A DNA stretch of 45,606 bases. It comes from JBDTDV01 sp039922875. GTDB taxonomy: Bacteria > Actinomycetota > Actinomycetes > Actinomycetales > Microbacteriaceae. Positions within the stretch are counted from its first letter, which is position 1; the number at the start of each line of letters is the position of its first letter. The translations under genes were made by a program, and so were the position numbers. The notes beneath the pieces are model-generated. The model saw only the letters and a list, made by a program, of their open reading frames with translations, had not been told where the DNA came from and searched no databases. The DNA lies in assembly GCA_039922875.1 (NCBI GenBank), contig JBDTDV010000068.1, positions 1 to 45,606 on the forward strand, read 5' to 3'. Of this stretch, positions 32,667 to 40,489 are shown piece after piece.

Positions 32667-32669
32667 ACT
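32664..32669 (+). promoter_or_regulatory. -10-like TAGACT for leaderless xth mRNA
   Basis: TAGACT starts within the TAG stop of the YihY gene and ends 6 nt before the ATG of xth at 32676. The spacing is the same as at punA, add and manC. Confidence 0.5.
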
Positions 32670-32675
32670 TCTGCT

Positions 32676-33509
32676 ATGGTCTCCCGCTTACGCATCGCCA
32701 CCATCAATACCAATGGAGTGCGGGCGGCGTTTCGTAAGGGGATGGGCGCCTGGCTCAGCGCCCGTGACGTGGACATTCTCGCCCTGCAGGAGGTACGCGC
32801 TAGTACCGAAGATCTGGAGCGGTTGCTCGGCCCGGAGTGGAGCATCGTGCACGACCCAGCGGCGGCCAAGGGTCGCGCGGGCGTTGCCCTGGCCAGCCGG
32901 AGCACGGCGAGCATCCACCGGGTGGAACTGGGCGCGGAGGATTTCGACAGCGCGGGCCGCTGGCTTGAGGCGGATTTCGAGGTCGGCGACACCATCGTGA
33001 CGGTGGTCAGCGCCTACGTGCACTCCGGTGAGGTCGGCACCCAGAAGCAGGTGGAGAAATACAAATTCTTGGACGCCATGAGCGCCAGACTCCCCGAACT
33101 CGCCGAGCACAGCGAGCGGGCCGTGGTGCTGGGCGACCTGAATGTCGGTCATCGCACACTCGACATCAAGAACTGGCGCGGCAACGTGAAGCGCGCCGGA
33201 TTCCTGCCGGAGGAGCGCGCCTATTTCGACCGCTTCCTCGGCGCCGGTGACGACCCGGACTACAACCGCGGCGCCGGACTCGGCTGGGTGGATGTCGGGC
33301 GGCGTTGGGCCGGCGAGGTCGACGGACCATACACGTGGTGGTCTTGGCGCGGGCAGGCGTTCGACAACGATACCGGGTGGCGGCTCGACTACCAGCTGGC
33401 GACGCCGAAGCTGGCCGATGCCGTCATCGACTACGCGGTAGATCGCGCGGCCGCCTATGACCAGCGCTGGTCCGACCACACTCCCGTCGTGGTCGACTAC
33501 GCCATCTGA
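32676..33509 (+). CDS. xth: Exodeoxyribonuclease III (AP endonuclease)
   Basis: A 277-aa member of the exonuclease III/APE family for base-excision repair of abasic sites. Motifs are ATINTNGVRAA, LALQEVRA (catalytic Glu), VVLGDLNVGH (Asp and Asn), WRLDYQLATP and the C-terminal WSDHTPVVVDY with the catalytic histidine. Length is family-like. ATG at 32676 follows the YihY stop by 9 bp. The 3' end runs into a degenerate 15-bp tandem repeat that starts at its stop codon. Confidence 0.94.
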   Translation: MVSRLRIATINTNGVRAAFRKGMGAWLSARDVDILALQEVRASTEDLERLLGPEWSIVHDPAAAKGRAGVALASRSTASIHRVELGAEDFDSAGRWLEADFEVGDTIVTVVSAYVHSGEVGTQKQVEKYKFLDAMSARLPELAEHSERAVVLGDLNVGHRTLDIKNWRGNVKRAGFLPEERAYFDRFLGAGDDPDYNRGAGLGWVDVGRRWAGEVDGPYTWWSWRGQAFDNDTGWRLDYQLATPKLADAVIDYAVDRAAAYDQRWSDHTPVVVDYAI

Positions 33510-33550
33510 TCGCACCGCAGCTGATCGCACCCCGGCCGGTCGCGCCGGGG
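33506..33550. repeat. Degenerate 15-bp tandem repeat at the xth stop
   Basis: Three 15-bp units start at 33506 (CTGATCGCACCGCAG), 33521 (CTGATCGCACCCCGG) and 33536 (CCGGTCGCGCCGGGG), with looser copies to about 33585. The first unit includes the xth TGA. The xth-trpS gap is mostly made of this repeat. Confidence 0.65.
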
Positions 33551-33607
33551 CGGTCGCGCCGCACTGTGGCCGGCCGCACCGTGACGATCTGAAAGAATTG
33601 GAGCACC

Positions 33608-34618
33608 ATGAGCACCCCCAGCAGCAGACCCATCCTCTTTTCCGGCATGCAACCCTCCTCAGACTCCCTGCATCTGGGCAACTACATCGGCGCACTGACC
33701 AACTGGGTCAGCATGCAGCGCGACTTCGACGCGTTGTTCTGCGTCGTCGACCTGCATGCCATCACGGTGCCGCAGGACCCAGAGACTCTGCGGGCCCGGG
33801 TGCGCCGCACCGCTGCGCAGTTCGTCGCCGCAGGAGTCGATCCATCGGCCAGCACCCTCTTCGTCCAGTCACACGTACCGGCGCATACCCAGCTCGCGTG
33901 GGTGCTCAACACCATCACCGGTTTCGGCGAGGCGAGCCGGATGACCCAGTTCAAGGACAAATCGGCCAGGCAAGGATCGGATGCCGCCTCCGTCGGCCTC
34001 TTCGCGTACCCGGTGCTGATGGCGGCCGACATCCTGCTCTACCAGACCAATTCGGTCCCGGTCGGCGAGGATCAACGCCAGCATCTGGAGCTGACCCGGG
34101 ATCTGGGCGGGCGGTTCAACGCACGCTTCGGCGAGACGTTCGTGATCCCCGAGGCGCACATCCTGAAGGAGACCGCGAAAATCTACGATTTGCAAAACCC
34201 GACCGCGAAGATGTCGAAATCCGCGGCATCAGAGGCCGGACTGCTGAAGATCCTGGACGAGCCCGGTGTGACCGCCAAGAAGATCATGCGCGCCGTGACC
34301 GATGACGATGCATCCGTGCGGTTCGACCGTGAGGCCAAACCGGGCGTCTCCAATCTGCTGACCATCTATTCGGTGCTGGCAGACCGCACGGTCGAATCGA
34401 TCGAGACCGAATACTCCGGCCACGGCTACGGAGATCTGAAGAAGGGGCTGGTCGAGATCGTCACCGAAACTTTTGCGCCAATCCGAGCCCGCACTCTGGA
34501 GCTGCTGGACGACCCGGCCGAGTTGGACCGGCTGCTCGCGATCGGCGCCAGGACGGCATCCGAGAGGGCACGACCGACTCTCGCCGCCGTCTACGAGCGG
34601 ATCGGCCTGCTGGCGTGA
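33608..34618 (+). CDS. trpS: Tryptophan--tRNA ligase
   Basis: A 336-aa class I aminoacyl-tRNA synthetase charging tRNA-Trp. The HIGH-type motif is in SDSLHLGNYIGAL (about residues 18-30), and KMSKSAASE is the KMSKS loop near residue 200. Length is normal for bacterial TrpRS. ATG at 33608 has GGAG seven bases upstream. The stop overlaps the GTG of the HAD hydrolase gene (GTGA), so the two are coupled. Confidence 0.96.
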   Translation: MSTPSSRPILFSGMQPSSDSLHLGNYIGALTNWVSMQRDFDALFCVVDLHAITVPQDPETLRARVRRTAAQFVAAGVDPSASTLFVQSHVPAHTQLAWVLNTITGFGEASRMTQFKDKSARQGSDAASVGLFAYPVLMAADILLYQTNSVPVGEDQRQHLELTRDLGGRFNARFGETFVIPEAHILKETAKIYDLQNPTAKMSKSAASEAGLLKILDEPGVTAKKIMRAVTDDDASVRFDREAKPGVSNLLTIYSVLADRTVESIETEYSGHGYGDLKKGLVEIVTETFAPIRARTLELLDDPAELDRLLAIGARTASERARPTLAAVYERIGLLA

Positions 34619-35358
34619 CCGCGCCGCGCCTGGCGCTGTTCGATCTGGATGACACCCTGTTCGCGCACCGCGCGGCCGTCAGCAATGGCATCCGTGCCTA
34701 CCTCGCGGCACTCGGCGCACCGTACGATGCCGCGGACCCGGCGACCGCGGACGCGCTCTGGCACCAGCTGGAGGAGGAGCACTATCACTCCTACCTCACC
34801 GGCCACCTCGACTACGACGGCCAGCGCCGGGAGCGGGCGCGCGCATTCGCTGCGGCACAGGGTGTGACCCTCGCCGATGAGGATGCGCTGGCGTGGTACG
34901 GCGCTTATTTCGAGCACTACGTGGAAAATTGGGAGCTGCACGACGACGCTCTGCCGTGCCTGGATCAGCTGGAGCGCGACCTATCCGGCATCCGAATCGG
35001 TGTGATCACCAACGGCCCGCTGAACTACCAGTCACGCAAGATCGACCGCGTCGGACTGAGCAGCCGCGTCGAGCACGTGATCACCTCCGGCGCGTTCGGC
35101 ATCGCAAAGCCGGATGCCGCCATCTTCGTGCACGCCTGTGCCGTGTTCGATGTGCCGATCGCCTCAGCCGCCTACGTCGGAGATCGGTTACGCACCGACG
35201 CGATCGGAGCGGGTCTGGCGGGGCTGCGCGGAGTCTGGCTCAACCGCGCGCGGCGCGAGATGACCCGGGATGAGGCGCGGGATGCCCGCGCCGCAGGCGT
35301 GCTGGAGATCCGCTCCCTGGCCGAACTGCCCGCGCTGCTGGCTCGCACTCGCGAATAG
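34615..35358 (+). CDS. HAD-superfamily hydrolase
   Basis: A 247-aa haloacid-dehalogenase-type phosphatase, subfamily IA. Motif I LALFDLDDTLF supplies Asp10 and Asp12, motif II is VITNGPLNY, motif III lysine is in GIAKPDAAIF, and motif IV is YVGDRLRTDAIGA. A helical cap occupies about residues 20-100. Substrate cannot be predicted. GTG at 34615 overlaps the trpS stop, implying translational coupling. The last 18 coding bases form one arm of an inverted repeat with the glpK side. Confidence 0.88.
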   Translation: MTAPRLALFDLDDTLFAHRAAVSNGIRAYLAALGAPYDAADPATADALWHQLEEEHYHSYLTGHLDYDGQRRERARAFAAAQGVTLADEDALAWYGAYFEHYVENWELHDDALPCLDQLERDLSGIRIGVITNGPLNYQSRKIDRVGLSSRVEHVITSGAFGIAKPDAAIFVHACAVFDVPIASAAYVGDRLRTDAIGAGLAGLRGVWLNRARREMTRDEARDARAAGVLEIRSLAELPALLARTRE

Positions 35359-35421
35359 TGAGCTTCGCACCCATCGTGATGTGACAGGGGCGCGTCACCT
35401 CTGTTCGCGAGTGCGAGCCAG
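35338..35421. terminator. Long inverted repeat between convergent HAD and glpK genes
   Basis: CTGGCTCGCACTCGCGAA at 35338-35355 is matched exactly by its reverse complement at 35404-35421. The 48-bp centre holds a smaller GTGAC (35381-35385)/GTCAC (35394-35398) stem. The left arm is the last coding sequence of the HAD gene, ending just before its TAG. It may act as a bidirectional terminator; there is no T-tract. Confidence 0.6.
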
Positions 35422-35422
35422 T

Positions 35423-35462
35423 ACTACTGCACGTCCTCGTCGACTACTGCACGTCCTCGTCG
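35423..35462. repeat. Perfect 20-bp tandem duplication at the glpK stop
   Basis: ACTACTGCACGTCCTCGTCG occurs at 35423-35442 and again at 35443-35462. The second copy holds the end of glpK with its stop codon (35444-35446); the first lies just outside the gene. The two copies are identical, pointing to a recent duplication. Confidence 0.9.
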
Positions 35463-36958
35463 ACCCAGTCGAAGGTCTTGGTTACAGCCTTCTTCCAGTT
35501 GCGCAGCAAGCGTTCCCGCTCGGCCTCGTCCATCTGCGGCTCCCAGCGGCTGTCCTCCTGCCAATTGGCGCGCAGGTCGTCGAGGTTCTCCCAGAACCCG
35601 ACCGCCAGCCCTGCGGCATATGCGGCGCCCAGTGCCGTGGTCTCCGCAACCACCGGGCGCACCACCGGGACCCCGATCAGGTCGGCCTGGAACTGCATCA
35701 GCAGGTTATTAGCGATCATGCCGCCGTCCACCTTCAGTTCCTCTAGCGGCACCCCGGAGTCGGCGTTGACCGCATCCAACACCTCGCGGGTCTGGAACGC
35801 GGTGGCCTCCAGTACCGCGCGTGCGATGTGCCCCTTGTTGACATACCTGGTCAATCCGACCAGGGCGCCGCGGGCATCTCCGCGCCAGTACGGAGCGAAC
35901 AGACCCGAGAACGCCGGCACAAAGTAGGCGCCACCGTTGTCCTCGACCGTCTTGGCCAGCGCCTCGATCTCCTCGGCGGAATTGATCAGGCCGAGGTTGT
36001 CACGCAGCCACTGCACCAGCGAGCCGGTGACCGCGATGGAACCCTCCAATGCGTAGTGGGGTGCGGCATCACCGAGCTTGTAACCCAGGGTGGTCAACAG
36101 ACCGTTCTTCGAGTGGACGATTTCTTCGCCGGTGTTGAAGATCAGGAAGTTGCCGGTGCCGTAGGTGTTCTTGGCCTCGCCCTGGTCGAACGCGGCCTGA
36201 CCGAAGGTCGCCGCTTGCTGGTCGCCCAGGATCCCGGCGATCGGCGTCTCGCGCAGCAACGAGGCTGATTCGGCGGTGCCGTAGACCTCCGACGAACTCT
36301 TGATCTCCGGCATCATGGACTTCGGCACGCCGAACGCCGCCAGAATCTCATCGTCCCATTGCAGGGTTTCCAAGTCCATGAACATGGTCCGGGACGCGTT
36401 GGTCACATCGGTGACGTGCACTCCCCCGTTGACCCCGCCGGTCAGGTTCCAGAGCACCCACGAATCGGTGTTGCCGAAGTACAGATCTCCGGCCTCTGCC
36501 TTCTCCCTGGCTCCGTCGACGTTTTCCAGAATCCAGATGATCTTCGTACCGGAGAAGTAGGTTGCCAGCGGCAAGCCGACCTTCTGTTTAAACCGTTCAA
36601 CTCCGCCATCGGCAGCAAGCCGATCGACGATCGACTGGGTGCGGGTGTCTTGCCAGACGATAGCGTTGTACACCGGCTCGCCGGTGTTCTTATCCCAGAC
36701 CACCGCGGTCTCACGCTGATTCGTGATGCCGATCGCGGCGACGTCGTGGCGAGTGATGTTGGCCTTGGACAGCGCCTGGCCGATCACTTCGCGGGTGTTA
36801 TTCCAGATCTCGACCGGGTCGTGCTCCACCCACCCGGCTTTCGGAAAGATCTGCTCATGCTCGAGCTGGCCGGTGGAGACAATAGATCCCGAATGGTCAA
36901 AGACAATTGCCCGGGAACTCGTCGTCCCCTGATCAATTGCGACGACATACTTCGTCAT
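35444..36958 (-). CDS. glpK: Glycerol kinase
   Basis: A 504-aa FGGY-family kinase making glycerol-3-phosphate from glycerol and ATP. Motifs are VVAIDQGTTSSRAIVFD at the N terminus (phosphate loop), GITNQRETAVVWD, NAIVWQDTRT, GILGDQQAATFGQ and the C-terminal KVDGGMIANNLLMQFQADL with GALGAAYAAGLAVGFW. Length matches E. coli GlpK. ATG at 36958 has AGGGAG about 8 nt upstream. A TAAACT hexamer on the minus strand at 37006-37011 is a possible -10. No other glp gene is in the window. Confidence 0.96.
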   Translation of the reverse strand: MTKYVVAIDQGTTSSRAIVFDHSGSIVSTGQLEHEQIFPKAGWVEHDPVEIWNNTREVIGQALSKANITRHDVAAIGITNQRETAVVWDKNTGEPVYNAIVWQDTRTQSIVDRLAADGGVERFKQKVGLPLATYFSGTKIIWILENVDGAREKAEAGDLYFGNTDSWVLWNLTGGVNGGVHVTDVTNASRTMFMDLETLQWDDEILAAFGVPKSMMPEIKSSSEVYGTAESASLLRETPIAGILGDQQAATFGQAAFDQGEAKNTYGTGNFLIFNTGEEIVHSKNGLLTTLGYKLGDAAPHYALEGSIAVTGSLVQWLRDNLGLINSAEEIEALAKTVEDNGGAYFVPAFSGLFAPYWRGDARGALVGLTRYVNKGHIARAVLEATAFQTREVLDAVNADSGVPLEELKVDGGMIANNLLMQFQADLIGVPVVRPVVAETTALGAAYAAGLAVGFWENLDDLRANWQEDSRWEPQMDEAERERLLRNWKKAVTKTFDWVDEDVQ

Positions 36959-37134
36959 GATTCAACTCCCTTGTTTAAGTGCCGCGGAGCCATAGCGGTG
37001 CCGCTAGTTTAGATCCAGCACGCCGCCAGCGGGAGGGTAACTGAGGATGCCGGCCAACCGTATCCGCGCCGAGCCAGGAGCGGCCGGGCACCTGAATTTT
37101 CGGTGCAGAGCGCTGTGCATGGCAGGAATAGCGT

Positions 37135-37177
37135 CGGGGGCCCGTGTTGCTCTAGGGCCCCCGAGTTGCTCTAGACT
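37135..37177 (+). promoter_or_regulatory. Riboflavin operon promoter region with palindrome
   Basis: A possible -35 TTGCTC (37147-37152) and -10 TAGACT (37172-37177) are 19 bp apart. A perfect inverted repeat, CGGGGGCCC (37135-37143) and GGGCCCCCG (37155-37163), brackets the -35. TTGCTCTAG is directly repeated at 37147 and 37166. Transcription would start just before the FMN riboswitch. The palindrome may be an operator; no upstream plus-strand gene needs a terminator here. Confidence 0.45.
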
Positions 37178-37190
37178 GGATAGGTAAGAA

Positions 37191-37324
37191 ACGTGCTCCG
37201 GGGTCGGTGAGAGTCCGAACCGGTGGTTATAGTCCACGAACCGCGACCGCGCGCAAGCGCAGAAACGGTTGATCCGGTGAAATTCCGGGACCGACGGTTA
37301 TAGTCCGGATGGGAGGAAGCACGA
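37191..37324 (+). ncRNA. FMN riboswitch (RFN element)
   Basis: The leader carries the conserved RFN segments: GGGGTCGGTGAGAGTCCGAA at 37199, GGTTATAGTCCAC, GATCCGGTGAAATTCCGG and GACGGTTATAGTCCGGATGG, then GAGGAAGCACG. Closing helix P1 is CGTGCT (37192-37197) with AGCACG (37318-37323). It binds FMN and represses the riboflavin genes downstream when FMN is plentiful. It lies 98 bp before ribD. Confidence 0.95.
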
Positions 37325-37347
37325 GCGTTGCGGGACTTCCGCAACGC
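37325..37347 (+). promoter_or_regulatory. Expression-platform hairpin after the FMN aptamer
   Basis: GCGTTGCGG (37325-37333) pairs with CCGCAACGC (37339-37347) around a GACTT loop, immediately after P1. No U-tract follows, so control may be through the GAGGA ribosome site of ribD or Rho rather than a classical terminator. The mode is inferred. Confidence 0.55.
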
Positions 37348-37421
37348 GGTGATGTCGCGGTCCGCGCATCAACCCGGAGTCCGTCTCGACCAGCAGTTTC
37401 ACTGCACGAGATGAGGACCGG

Positions 37422-38456
37422 ATGACCAAGGCGCAGCACGAGTTCGACGCGGCGATGCGCCGCGCGATGGTGCTGGCGGCCAACGGTCCGGCCACCGACC
37501 CCAACCCACAGGTCGGCTGCGTCATCCTGGACCCGCAGGGTCACACTCTTTCCGAAGGCTGGCACCGTGGGATGGGAACCTCCCACGCAGAGGTCGACGC
37601 CCTGAGCGCACTGACCGCAGAGCAGTCGATCGGAGCCACCGCGGTGGTCACCCTGGAACCGTGCAACCATACCGGGCACACTCCGCCGTGTACCGAGGCA
37701 CTACTGTCCGCCGGGATCGCGCGGGTGGTCTACGCGGTACCGGACCCCGGTCGCGTCTCCGGTGGCGGTGGAAAGCGGCTGCGAGCGGCAGGCGTCGAGG
37801 TCGTCTCCGGCATACTGGCCCAGGAGGTTCAGGAGTTTCTGGCCGATTGGCTCCGCGTGGCAACCCTCGGCCGCCCGATCGTCACCCTGAAATGGGCCAG
37901 TAGCTTGGACGGCCGCGCCGCGGCTCAAGACGGTTCCAGCCGCTGGATCACCGGAACCGCCGCCCGGCAACGGGTGCATGAACAGCGCGCCGCCGCCGAC
38001 GCCATAGTGGTCGGGACCGGGACGATCCTCGCGGACAACCCGAGCCTCACCGCACGCGGCGATGCCGGCGAACTGATGCCGCACCAGCCGGTCCCGGTAA
38101 TCCTCGGCACCAGGCCGATTCCGGCCGAGGCCGCGGTGTTCCAGCATCCCAGGACGCCCATCGTGCTACCAGGTGATGACCTCGGATCCGTATTGATGCA
38201 GCTGCGCAGCCGCGGTATCCGTCGGGTATTCGTGGAAGGCGGGCCGACCTTGGCCAGCGCGTTCGTGGCATCCGGCCTGGTTGATGAGTTCTGCATTTAC
38301 CTCGCTCCGAGCCTGATCGGCGGCCCACGGACCGCGCTGGGTGAATTGGGTGTCGGCACGATCGGCGCGCAACGGCGGTTGCGTATCGATCGGATCGAGA
38401 CACTCGGTGAGGACTTACTGATTGTCGCGACGCCTGCCGCGAAGGAAGGCAGCTGA
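37422..38456 (+). CDS. ribD: Bifunctional diaminohydroxyphosphoribosylaminopyrimidine deaminase/reductase
   Basis: A 344-aa enzyme for the second and third steps of riboflavin synthesis. The N-terminal deaminase (about 1-145) has NPQVGCVI, zinc-binding TSHAEVDAL and LEPCNHTGHTPPCTEAL. The C-terminal reductase (about 150-344) has KWASSLDGRAA, GSSRWITG and VFVEGGPTLASAFV. ATG at 37422 has GAGGA six bases upstream. It is first of ribD-ribE-ribBA-ribH and lies under the FMN riboswitch. The stop touches the ribE start. Confidence 0.95.
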   Translation: MTKAQHEFDAAMRRAMVLAANGPATDPNPQVGCVILDPQGHTLSEGWHRGMGTSHAEVDALSALTAEQSIGATAVVTLEPCNHTGHTPPCTEALLSAGIARVVYAVPDPGRVSGGGGKRLRAAGVEVVSGILAQEVQEFLADWLRVATLGRPIVTLKWASSLDGRAAAQDGSSRWITGTAARQRVHEQRAAADAIVVGTGTILADNPSLTARGDAGELMPHQPVPVILGTRPIPAEAAVFQHPRTPIVLPGDDLGSVLMQLRSRGIRRVFVEGGPTLASAFVASGLVDEFCIYLAPSLIGGPRTALGELGVGTIGAQRRLRIDRIETLGEDLLIVATPAAKEGS

Positions 38457-39167
38457 ATGTTCACCGGAATCATCGAGGAACTCGGCACCGTCGACGCCGT
38501 ACAACATGGTGCGGACGCCCTCCGCCTGACCGTACGCGGCCCGAACGTCGTCGCAGACGTGCGCCATGGCGACTCCATCTCAGTCAGCGGCGTGTGTCTG
38601 ACGGTCGTGGCGAGCACGCCGGAGACTTTTACCGCCGATGTGATGGCGGAGACCCTGGCCGCCAGTACCTTGAACCACCTCGCCTCCGGCACGCCGGTCA
38701 ACCTGGAGCGAGCAGCACGGGTTGGCGACCGGCTCGGTGGGCATATCGTGCAGGGGCACGTTGACGGCACGGCTCGACTGCTGAAGATCACCCCGGGGAC
38801 GCACTGGCGCGTGCTGCGGTTCAGCCTGCCTGCCGAGTTGGCCCCGCTGGTCGTTCGTAAGGGTTCCATCGCCGTCGATGGGGTCTCGCTGACCGTGAGC
38901 GCAATCGAAGCGACCGCGTCGGAGCAGCCCTGGTTCGAGGTGTCCCTGATCCCAGAGACCCTGGCCGCGACGACGCTCGGCAGCCGCGCCGTCGGCGACC
39001 GGGTGAATGTGGAAACCGACATCATCGCCCGTCACGTGCAACGAATGCTGGCCTTCACCGGCCCGGCGCACGAAGCCGGAACCACCGCGTTCGGCACCAT
39101 CTCGACTTCCGGCAGCACCGACGCCGCCGGCCCCACCGATACACCCACTGCAAGGAGCGGCTCATGA
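38457..39167 (+). CDS. ribE: Riboflavin synthase (alpha subunit)
   Basis: A 236-aa enzyme that dismutates two 6,7-dimethyl-8-ribityllumazine molecules to riboflavin. It begins MFTGIIEELGTV, the invariant N terminus, and has two lumazine-binding repeats: GVCLTVV with GGHIVQGHVDG in one, and DGVSLTV in the other. The last 35 residues are a low-complexity tail (STSGSTDAAGPTDTP), longer than usual. AAGGAAGG lies before the ATG at 38457, which follows the ribD stop without a gap. Confidence 0.95.
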   Translation: MFTGIIEELGTVDAVQHGADALRLTVRGPNVVADVRHGDSISVSGVCLTVVASTPETFTADVMAETLAASTLNHLASGTPVNLERAARVGDRLGGHIVQGHVDGTARLLKITPGTHWRVLRFSLPAELAPLVVRKGSIAVDGVSLTVSAIEATASEQPWFEVSLIPETLAATTLGSRAVGDRVNVETDIIARHVQRMLAFTGPAHEAGTTAFGTISTSGSTDAAGPTDTPTARSGS

Positions 39168-40489
39168 GCCTGTCCACAATTCCCCAAGCCGTCGACGCGC
39201 TGCGTGCCGGCCGGCCCGTGATCGTCGCCGACAACGAGTCTCGCGAAAACGAGGGCGACATCATCATGGCGGCGCAGTTCGCCACCCAGGAGTGGATCGC
39301 CTGGACGGTGCGCTACTCCGGCGGATTCATCTGCGCCCCGATGACCAACGAGATCGCGGACCGGCTGGAGTTGCCGGTCATGGTCCTGGACAACGAGGAT
39401 GCCCGCGGCACGAACTACACGATCAGCGTCGACGCCGCAGACCGACTCTCCACCGGGATCAGCGCAGCCGATCGGGCGCACACACTCCGTGTTCTCGCCG
39501 GACCGGATTCCACCGCGCACAGCGTGCATCGACCCGGGCACGTGATGCCGTTGCGGGCCAGGGACGGCGGGGTGCGTGAGCGCGACGGCCACACCGAAGC
39601 CGCCGTCGACCTGATGAAGCTGGCCGGGCTGACCCCGGTTGCCGCGATCTCCGAGGTCGTCGCGGCGGACGGCGAGATGATGCGTCTACCTGAGCTGATC
39701 GAATTCGGTCAGCGCGAGGGGGTGCTCGTGATCACGATCGAGGCGCTGGTGACCTATCTGCAGCAGACCCACGGTGACGACGAGGTGATGGTCTCCGCGC
39801 CGATCGCCGAGACCTCCCGAGTGATCTTCGAGATCGAGACGGAGGTGCCGACCGTTCACGGACCGTTCCTGCTGCGAGCCTACCGGGACCGGATGACCGG
39901 GGCGGATCATGTCGCCGTGATCGCCGGCCACCCGGCCAACGGGGCGCTGGTCCGGGTGCACTCCGAGTGTCTGACCGGCGAGGCCTTCGGGTCTCTGAAG
40001 TGCGAGTGCGGCCCGCAGCTGAACACCGCGCTGGACACCATCCAGCGCGACGGTGGGATCGTCATCTACTTGCGCGGACACGAGGGTCGCGGCATCGGCC
40101 TGATCAACAAGCTCCGCGCCTATGACCTGCAGTCGCGTGGAATGGACACCTTCGACGCGAATCTCGCGCTCGGCCTGCCGGTCGACAACCGGGACTATAG
40201 CGCCGCATCCGCGATCCTGCACGACCTGGGCATCGACTCGGTGCGGCTCTTGACCAACAACCCGGAGAAGGTACGCCAGCTTCGGGAACACGGCATCGAG
40301 GTAACACAACGGGTTCCGCTGGTGGTCGGCGTCGGCGTGTACAACGAGTCCTATCTGGAGACCAAGCGGGACCGGATGGGACATGTGATCCCGTTCACGC
40401 ACCCGATCGCGCAGTTATCACCGACACAGCCACAGCTATCGACGGCACCGGCGCAGCTATCGACGACACAGCAAGGAGAGACGGCATGA
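39164..40489 (+). CDS. ribBA: Bifunctional DHBP synthase / GTP cyclohydrolase II
   Basis: A 441-aa fusion. The N half (1-205) is 3,4-dihydroxy-2-butanone-4-phosphate synthase, with VADNESRENEGDIIMAA (acidic metal site), DARGTNYTISVDA and HRPGHVMPL. The C half (about 210-405) is GTP cyclohydrolase II with RVHSECLTGEAFGSLKCECG (zinc cysteines) and YLRGHEGRGIGLINKL. A tail of QLS-type heptapeptide repeats follows. Both products feed lumazine formation. ATG at 39164 overlaps the ribE stop (ATGA) with AAGGAG upstream. Confidence 0.96.
   Translation: MSLSTIPQAVDALRAGRPVIVADNESRENEGDIIMAAQFATQEWIAWTVRYSGGFICAPMTNEIADRLELPVMVLDNEDARGTNYTISVDAADRLSTGISAADRAHTLRVLAGPDSTAHSVHRPGHVMPLRARDGGVRERDGHTEAAVDLMKLAGLTPVAAISEVVAADGEMMRLPELIEFGQREGVLVITIEALVTYLQQTHGDDEVMVSAPIAETSRVIFEIETEVPTVHGPFLLRAYRDRMTGADHVAVIAGHPANGALVRVHSECLTGEAFGSLKCECGPQLNTALDTIQRDGGIVIYLRGHEGRGIGLINKLRAYDLQSRGMDTFDANLALGLPVDNRDYSAASAILHDLGIDSVRLLTNNPEKVRQLREHGIEVTQRVPLVVGVGVYNESYLETKRDRMGHVIPFTHPIAQLSPTQPQLSTAPAQLSTTQQGETA
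40412..40474. repeat. Three 21-bp tandem repeats at the end of ribBA
   Basis: Units start at 40412, 40433 and 40454, each near CAGCTATCGACG followed by a variable part. They encode QLSPTQP, QLSTAPA and QLSTTQQ at the C terminus. The frame is kept, and the ribH ribosome site AAGGAG follows directly. Confidence 0.8.

Noticed and set aside
37004..37237. 77-codon minus-strand frame between glpK and ribD
   Set aside because: It overlaps the ribD promoter region and the FMN riboswitch, whose bases are conserved for RNA structure.
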